From assembly GCA_017979445.1 (NCBI GenBank), contig CM030718.1, positions 23,679,021 to 23,743,020 of the forward strand: a DNA stretch of 64,000 nt. Direction: 5' to 3'. Position 1 is the first letter of the stretch, and every line of letters begins with the position of its first letter. The notes under the pieces are model-generated. The model saw nothing but the letters and a program-made list of their open reading frames with translations. It did no database searches and had not been told where the DNA came from. Shown piece by piece: positions 57,667 to 64,000 of this stretch. Source of the stretch: Akebia trifoliata. Its lineage: Eukaryota; Streptophyta; Magnoliopsida; Ranunculales; Lardizabalaceae. The translations under genes and the position numbers were made by a program.

Positions 57667-57947
57667 CACTACGTCATATTGCGCCAAAAACGATTGCCGC
57701 TACAGTCGCAAATGGGGTCGTTTTGAAAGGAGTGGTTTTTTAATTGCGACTGTCCAAAACAGTCGGAAAAAAACGACTGTCTTTGGCAGTCGGGAAAAAC
57801 GACACTTAACAGTCGGGAAATACGACTGTTTTTGACAGTCGGGAAAAACGACAGTCGTTTATTTACAAATTCATCTCACTGACTATTGTTTTTTTTTATT
57901 GTCGTTTATTTACAAATTCATCTCACTGACTATTGTTTTTTTTTATT
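57667..57947 (+). mobile_element. End of a second CACTA-like element
   Basis: Begins CACTACGTCATATTGCG. It is followed by a dense subterminal array of CGACTGT / ACAGTCG words in both orientations (57700-57860), then a 44-bp direct duplication of 'tcgtttatttacaaattcat' and following bases (57856-57947). The start and subterminal organisation are CACTA-type but of a different family from the 48-kb element. No matching 3' end is seen in the window, so the element either extends beyond it or is broken. Confidence 0.6.
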
Positions 57948-58061
57948 ATTTATAAATTAAAAAAAAATAAAATCAATATCTAAAAAGTGCAAATTGAAGA
58001 CCAATGTAATAATGTTTTTATTAAAAAGAATGCGTGAGATCCAATTGAAGACCCAACAATG

Positions 58062-58343
58062 TCACAACAAATTAATGGCACATTGAATTTCTCTACTGTT
58101 GTTGTTATAGTTTGAACTCTCTTTGCTGATCTGACAATTCTCTGGCTGCTCTTTCATAACTGTATTTTGATGACCCAGCAATCCTCCTCCAACTTCTTTG
58201 ACACCGCATCCAGACATCATACCCACATCTTGGTCAAAGTCCATGAAAATTGAATCAGACTTCTCGGCAGATGATGAGGACTCAACACTTGTCGATGTAA
58301 AAGGCTGTGAAGATACCACGGACACTGAAACAAAAAGATCCAT
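58062..58343 (-). other. Open frame possibly part of the captured ankyrin gene
   Basis: A Ser-rich 93-codon frame (SVESSSSAEKSDSIFMDFDQD) begins after an acceptor-like 'tttcag'. It follows the ankyrin pseudogene in the same strand. I do not recognise it; it may be a non-repeat segment of the same gene or noise. Confidence 0.25.
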
Positions 58344-58491
58344 AAAATATTACAAATAACAAGTAATAAATCAAGAAAATTAAGAAAATAAGGGGGAAAA
58401 ATGATGGTAATACTAGAAAGAGAGTTGCAGACTACAAGACATCACAAGAAATTAAGAGATAGACAGATGAGAAGTTACCTGGAGTAGTTTC

Positions 58492-58834
58492 ATGGAAACT
58501 GCAAGGTGCAGGAGCATGTTACCATGCCGATCCGTCTTGTTTCATCTGCTTCAACTCTCTCAACAACCATTCAAAGGCATCACAGTGTTTATGCTCCAGA
58601 GTAATATGAAGAACTGTTTCGTCTTGGGCATATGTTGCACCAGTTTCTTGAGGATCTCCTCATCACCATTTGCTGCAACAAAGTGAATAGGGCTAACTCC
58701 ACCCAATTATCTGAATTCTCTTCAATTGCTACTACAAGTTCCTTAGGCAAATCTGGGTTAGATTCGATTAAGGAAATAAATTTAGCTTTGTTATTTGCAT
58801 AAATGGCCTCCACCAACTCCTTAACTTTGGCCAT
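58492..58834 (-). pseudogene. Ankyrin-repeat protein fragment, frameshifted
   Basis: Read on the - strand from ATG 58834: MAKVKELVEAIYANNKAKFI...SNPDLPKELV. A shift of frame then leads to SPIHFVAANGDEEILKKLV, and a second shift to ETVLHITLEHKHCDAFEWLL and DRHGNMLLHLAVS. These are typical ankyrin helices of plant ACD6/ITN1-type ankyrin proteins. At least two frameshifts and a stop show decay. A donor-like 'ccag|gtaac' ends the segment. It lies inside or next to the second CACTA-like element, suggesting capture. Confidence 0.7.
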
Positions 58835-58859
58835 CTTTTGTTGCTGTTTGTGACTTTGC

Positions 58860-60240
58860 AGGAGATATTTTTTATCATAATAAATTAGATTTATTTACAT
58901 TTTCTTCCATTAGTTTTGATATTATTGGCAAAGAAAACAAATGTTCCTAGAAAGTCAGTTCTGACCCCACCAAGGAGAGGTATATATATATTGGATGGTT
59001 CCTTGTTGCTTCCCAAACTTCATAAAGAATTGTGATAAATTGACTTGAAAAAAACTACTCGAACGTACTTACTCCATTACTCTTTGGGCGTATCCTTCCA
59101 GTCATTTGTGTTGCTGAAGTTAAGTTTGAATGCACGATCAACTGGGCTTCTAAGTATGGTTACCACTGAAGTTCTCTCCTTTGGTAGCCTGGACATCATG
59201 CTATAGTCGTCATGAGTAACCATCAATCTGCAATTTGGTTTTCTGCATACAAAACCAGAAAAAACTATTTACAGCTCTTTATAAAAGCCAAATTAATCAA
59301 AGATCTATGGTTGAAGCAAAGCTTGACGGTGATGGTAAAACAATGTGCAAATTCGGAAATATTATTTGCATTGGCACAGTCAATCAGAGACCTTACCATA
59401 CCATGTCCTACTTATTTAGAGCAAAAACACAGTCAGCAAAGCATATGCAGATCAACGACTAGTTCAATAAAACAGCAGAACAAATACAGATCGACAAGGC
59501 TGTCATGAACCCCGCCCCTCGCATCCAACAAATAAGATCTAAAAATACCACGTGGCATGGGCCCACTGACCCATTAATGTTTGGGTTCTCCTTTGGTGAG
59601 CTAACTCACAGTCTGAGTGGAAAAGTATGCCATGTGGAATTTTGAAATATGCGTGTGTGGTGGGGTCATGCACTGTATTGCAGTACAGTAGTACACATTG
59701 GCCCACTAAGCAGTTAAAATTTTAAAACTATGGGCCTTTTAGACCCATTGATTCATAATTTCCTACATATTTTTGTCCGACTAAGTTTTAGTTCATGAAC
59801 CAAGTCAAGATCCAATTGAGGAGCTAAGTTCAAAGTAAAGGTTCCCAATTCTACGGTCCTGATTGAATCGACGTATGGTTCATCCTAACAAATTTATCTT
59901 TGGTCCCTCAAGTCTCAAACTATGTCTAAACCAAAGCCAAAAAAAACAAGAGAGAAAGAAAAAAAAAGAGATGTGTACACTGAAAATTATGTTTTAAGGG
60001 AATATTTTCCTTGTCCTTCTGATCTCCCAAGGATTCTTAGTCAGCGCATGATTAAAAAAAAAAATATATTTAAAACATCAAAGGTAAGACATTAACATGT
60101 GGGATGAGCAGATTACCACACACACTTGGGCTCCAAAATGTGCGCTTTATTAACTTGTGAAATAGACTGTAAATGCAATACCACAAATATCAGCTTAAAG
60201 CTGCCAGAACCATGAGAATTGTAATACTTAGAACTGAAAT
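58860..60240. other. No gene recognised
   Basis: Mixed sequence between captured fragments. Open frames at 59212-59508 on + lack conserved content. 59510-60000 is GC-richer with 'ccacgtggcatgggcccactgaccc' type words and no reading frame. Confidence 0.35.
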
Positions 60241-60253
60241 TGGTCACCCTGAC

Positions 60254-60340
60254 CTCTGAGACAGCTTGAAGATCCTTGCAACACAATGCATTGCTGGGAT
60301 CTACATTGACATACTCTTCTCCACAATTGTTCCTTGTCGA
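60254..60340 (-). pseudogene. Serine carboxypeptidase-like fragment, exon 3
   Basis: On the - strand, after acceptor 'gtttctag', the frame reads STRNNCGEEYVNVDPSNALC then CKDLQAVSE. This is the Cys-containing region after SDELYES in plant serine carboxypeptidase-like acyltransferases/peptidases (SCPL), with N.DPSN.LC conserved. It splices in frame from the exon at 60446. Confidence 0.8.
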
Positions 60341-60445
60341 CTAGAAACAGCAATGTAAACAATAATTTTTTCTTATAAGTGTATTTGTGTTCACTAGCAA
60401 CCTTGATAATATATTGTTAGATAAGAGTATAAGAAATTGATTTAC

Positions 60446-60551
60446 CTCATAAAGTTCATCAGAGAGAAGCGCCATACCATGAACATATGAGATTAATGAG
60501 TTTTGATCGAACTTAATTAGTATCTGTTGAAGGGTTGCCAAGCAAATATCC
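60446..60551 (-). pseudogene. Serine carboxypeptidase-like fragment, exon 2 (broken)
   Basis: After acceptor 'ttggtgcag' the frame starts GYLLGNP.TD.N. It then meets a stop or one-base frameshift, after which FDQNSLISYVHGMALLSDELYE continues to donor 'gtaaat'. The GNPxTD and HGMAL(I/L)SDELYE motifs are characteristic of SCPL proteins. The frameshift makes this a pseudogene. Confidence 0.8.
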
Positions 60552-60959
60552 CTGCACCAATTTTGGACACAATGATTTAGCTATTAATCATAAGGTAGAG
60601 AACCTTATCTCCTCTTCTCCTTCCAGTTTGTCTATGCAACACATGAAAACAGCTCAAATACTAAAGCTAACGCTTACTTCCTCACCTACATGATTCAAAC
60701 ACGGCACACGTTTTAGAGGCTTGGTCACATTGATCAATTGATCCATGTCTTGGATTAGCAAGCTTAAAAAAATACCCTGATCAAATGTCCTAACAAGTAA
60801 CAATCTAGCTATATTGATAATAGATTGCCTTGATGAAGTTAAAATTTGTTTTAATGTGTGCAACATCTAACATGGATAGGTGGAATTATGAAATTTGAGA
60901 TTTAGAAGTAAACTGTCAACCTCCTCTGTTACCAAATATTATTTCTAAGAATGGCATAC

Positions 60960-60997
60960 CTTAAGGTTGATGATTGGTTTATCACCATCTTGGATAC
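60960..60997 (-). pseudogene. Serine carboxypeptidase-like fragment, exon 1
   Basis: A 38-bp exon between 'attacag' and 'gtatgcc' encodes GIQDGDKPIINLK, matching the GIEAG.KP.INLK stretch just before GY.LGNP in SCPL proteins. It joins in phase to the exon at 60551. Upstream exons with the catalytic serine (GDSYSG) are not visible. Confidence 0.7.
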
Positions 60998-60999
60998 CT

Positions 61000-62235
61000 G
61001 TAATACAATAAAAACTTCAAAACGATAAATTTGGGGGAGTAAGTGCTGGTTCAAAAGACCTTACGTTGGGAGTTGCCTCTGAACAAATTCAGTGCCAGCA
61101 TTCATCCAGACAGTTTTGGAACTAGTTCATCAGTTAAATGGGCCGTGGTAGGTCTGGTAAGGTTTTTGGGACACTAGTAAAAAATATAGGCAGCAAAGTT
61201 AATGGACCTGGAAGTTGATATCCATCTCCTGTTGATTACCTAGAGCTGTGGAATAGGATGAACATAAAGTTGATATCCATCTCCTGTTGACAATGATTCT
61301 GATCTTGTCAAACTGATGCAATCTTTCATCCTTTATTCATACATGACAGAAATGAAGGTAGGATGACAAGGACCGCGGATAATGCCTAGAGCTCATTGAC
61401 TCTGAAACTTTGAATGTTTTCGGAATGTATTGGGTTGTATTGGATGTATCGGTTGATAACATATCAGTTTTTTAATTAACCGAAACGTTCAATCGATATG
61501 ATATTTTGACTACATTTCAAATTTACCTGGTTAAAGCGATTGTGACTTGTGAAGAAAGTGAATATGGGCTTTATGAAAAGACCAATATAAAGTGTGTTTG
61601 AAGAATAAAAGAAGAGTTAAAAAGGATTTGATTTGTTTATGTTTGTAAGTGGGATTTAGAGTCGTTTATGCAAGAAACTGATGTATACATGTTAAAAAAA
61701 TAAACTTAAAGAAATAATTTATACAAAAAAATAAGAACTAATGCTTTATGAAGTAATATGTTCGGCAACTTAAAAAAACAAAAAAATAGAATAAATCAAC
61801 TTTAGCAAAGATTAATTAAAATGTTGAGATGGATTAACTTACACAATATGATGCACAAAATCATAAATATGAACATTTAAGAGGGAGCTAAGAGTAGTTC
61901 TAATGAACATTAAATTTCTTTGGACCTGCCAACTAAGTTTTCAATTCTTCTCACTTATTTGTGAACATTACACCTAAATTTGGAGCCCCTATTGTACATA
62001 AGAACTAGAGATTAAGAAAATATTGTCCATAAACTCAGAGTTGGATGGTTGAAATGGAGGTCCACATTTAGAATCCTATGAGACAGATCCATAATTGAGG
62101 TTTGTTAGGACTTATGGAAGAAGATAAACAGGAGAACTTTTGAATGGAAGGACCATTCTATGCAGAAAGTCATTATAAGTGTTTTGGATGTTGTGTTGTA
62201 TTGGTGTAAAATAGACATAAAGAATGGTCAAACTC
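61000..62235. other. No gene recognised
   Basis: AT-rich, intron-like. A duplicated 'gttgatatccatctcctgttga' is at 61216 and 61270. No conserved frame. Confidence 0.35.
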
Positions 62236-62313
62236 CTGCAGGGACACCACCACCCTCATTACCTCCTCCATGTTATGCCCTGCACTCTCTGGGTAGACGA
62301 AGTTCAGCTTAAC
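62236..62313 (-). pseudogene. 1-Cys peroxiredoxin exon fragment
   Basis: On the - strand, after 'ggtgttcag', the frame reads VKLNFVYPESAGHNMEEVMR then VVVSLQ. It matches the K(L/V)SFLYPASTGRNMDEVLRVLDSLQ-type segment of plant 1-Cys peroxiredoxin (PER1), a seed antioxidant. The conserved Thr and Arg of the STGRN-type motif are changed to Ala and His. Only this exon was found. It is in the same strand as the SCPL and ankyrin fragments. Confidence 0.65.
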
Positions 62314-62700
62314 CTGAACACCAACCCCCTCCAATACAAAAACAATTTCCCAAAGTAAATAGGCTTATTTTCTTGGAACATAGAAAAATAAAAATAAAAA
62401 TTGGTATTACCCATCATAGGAAATAAAAGGTTTTGAGCTCGATTTTATATAAATACTTTATGGTGGCAATAGAGGTCTATTGTACAGAAACAGAAAAGAA
62501 AAAAATACATAGAAACAAACACACAGAACCCAAGGATTTATGTGGTTTGGTAAATGGTAATTACCTACAAGAAGAGCTTACAATCTACTATCAACAATGA
62601 TAAGTTGTAAGATCTGAAATCTCTCAGCTACCAAAAAAAACTGACAGAGCAATCAAAATGATAATTGTGTTTGGTAACACTTCTAAAGTCTGGAAACTAA

Positions 62701-63997
62701 GTAGGAGTTTGGATAGGACTCCTTGGCTACTTCTGACTCTTGCGGGGAGTTAGAAGTCGTTTGGATGCGTTTTGATGAACAACTCCTTCGAAGAGTTACT
62801 CCGCGCAAGAGCAAGAAATTACTCTTTGTGAAGAAGTCGAGAAAACCTATTTCTCAAAACTCATCTTGCGGGGAGTCAAAATCTAACGGTTCGTTTTACC
62901 AAAATACCCTTAACTTTATTAATTTTCTATGAAAATATTCCTAATTCATTTGCCCTTAAATCAAATGAAAGAAACATTTATTAATAGTTAAAAAAAAAAA
63001 TTAATTTTGAGTATAATGGATTTAAACACATTATATTAATATTTAATATTTAAAATATTATATTATATTATATTAGTATTTATTATGTTATATTATATTA
63101 ATATTTATAGTTAAACACATTATATTAATATTAATATTTAAAATATTATATTATATTATATTAATAATTATAGTTAAAATGTCAAAAACAATATAGTTTG
63201 AAAGCATATTATGACACTAAAAGACAGTCTGTCAATTTTTTTTTTTAAATTTTGAGTATAATGGATTTAAACACATTATATTAATATTTAATATTTATTA
63301 TATTATATTATATTAATATTTATAATTAAAATGTCAAAAACAATATAGTTTGAAGGCATATTATGACATTAAAAGACAGTCTGTCAATTTTTTTTTTTTT
63401 AATTTTGAGTATAATGGATTTAAACACATTATATTAATATTTAATATTTAAATATTATATTATATTATATTAATATCTATAGTTAAAATGTCAAAAACAG
63501 TATAGTTTGAAGGCATATTATGACACTAAAAGACAGTTTGTCAATTTTTTTTTTAATATTATGTCATACTATGTCAAAAACAGTTTGTCAATTTTTTTTT
63601 TAAAATTTTGAGTATAATGGATTTAAACATATTATATTAATATTTAATATTTAAAATATTATATTATATTATATTAATATTTATTATATTATATTATATT
63701 AATATTTATAGTTAAAATGTTAAAAACAGTATAGTTTGAAGGCATATTATGATACTAAAAGATAAAAAACAGTAACTGGTATAATATAAGGGTATTCTGG
63801 TCTTTTTTCTAGAAGTCATGAGAAGTCAGTATGGTTCCCAAACAGACTTCCAGTACAAAAGTACTTCTGCCAGTACTTCACAGAGTTGATTGCCAAACGC
63901 CCTTTCTACACAGAATTACTTTTCCAGCTCCTCCATAGAGTACTTCAGCTCCTGTTCTTTGGAAGAGTAGTTCTGTTCCTGGTATCCAAACAGGCCC
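62701..63997. mobile_element. Tourist/PIF-Harbinger-like element
   Basis: Flanked by TAA on both sides (62698-62700 and 63998-64000). The right end (complement GGGCCTGTTTGGATACC) pairs imperfectly with the left GTAGGAGTTTGGATAGG. TAA duplications and GGGCCTGTTTGG ends are typical of Tourist-like MITEs. At 1297 bp it is long for a MITE because of an internal tandem array. No transposase is present. Confidence 0.6.
62995..63770. repeat. Four to five ~155-190-bp AT-rich tandem units
   Basis: Units start 'ttttgagtataatggattta', continue through 'attatattatattaatattt', and end 'agtttgaaggcatattatga' and 'cactaaaagacagtctgtcaattttt'. They lie wholly inside the Tourist-like element. Confidence 0.85.
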
Positions 63998-64000
63998 TAA

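Overview
This is AT-rich plant nuclear DNA, almost certainly from an angiosperm. The evidence is plant-type exons (UDP-sugar epimerases, GH9 endo-glucanase, serine carboxypeptidase-like, 1-Cys peroxiredoxin), a chromodomain-bearing Ty3/gypsy retrotransposon, and many MITEs and (AG)n/(AT)n microsatellites. I cannot name the species. Ordinary genes are scarce. The window is a repeat-rich locus holding a small tandem gene family and several layers of transposons.

The local gene family has four dispersed tandem copies of a short intronless gene of unknown function, all on the + strand: copy A 318-675 (frameshifted), copy B 5709-6014 (ancestral ATG lost), copy C 15848-16231 (intact, 127 aa) and copy D 33837-34175 (intact, 112 aa). 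Each product has a basic N-terminal half and an acidic, hydrophobic C-terminal half. The copies share promoters, 3' flanks and even an (AG)n microsatellite, so they arose by duplication of a longer unit. A gene-less remnant of the same unit lies at about 30640-32560, and the flank of copy D resumes at 47521-48097 and 55933-56400 after large insertions.

The main mobile elements are as follows. (1) 35052-47520 is a young Ty3/gypsy chromovirus: its 417-bp LTRs differ at one base and its pol is frameshifted. Nested inside it at 36596-43790 is a non-coding, LARD-like LTR element with a perfect CATGC target duplication. (2) 48098-55277 is a 7.2-kb CACTA (En/Spm) element with a perfect AAC target duplication. 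It carries exon fragments of at least four unrelated plant genes, all in one orientation (a Pack-CACTA). (3) 57667 onward is the end of a second CACTA-like element, followed on the - strand by decayed ankyrin-repeat, serine carboxypeptidase-like and 1-Cys peroxiredoxin fragments. (4) 25550-28234 is a MITE that hosts further foldback elements, including a long-TIR element at 26194-27436. (5) 62701-63997 is a Tourist/Harbinger-like element, TAA-flanked, with an internal tandem array. (6) Several hAT-like and foldback MITEs are scattered throughout, along with an old relative of the LARD at 7691-9540.

No RNA gene, CRISPR array or conventional multi-exon intact gene was recognised. The most promising undescribed items are the small-protein family and the exon-shuffling CACTA element, whose captured exons are bracketed by direct repeats.
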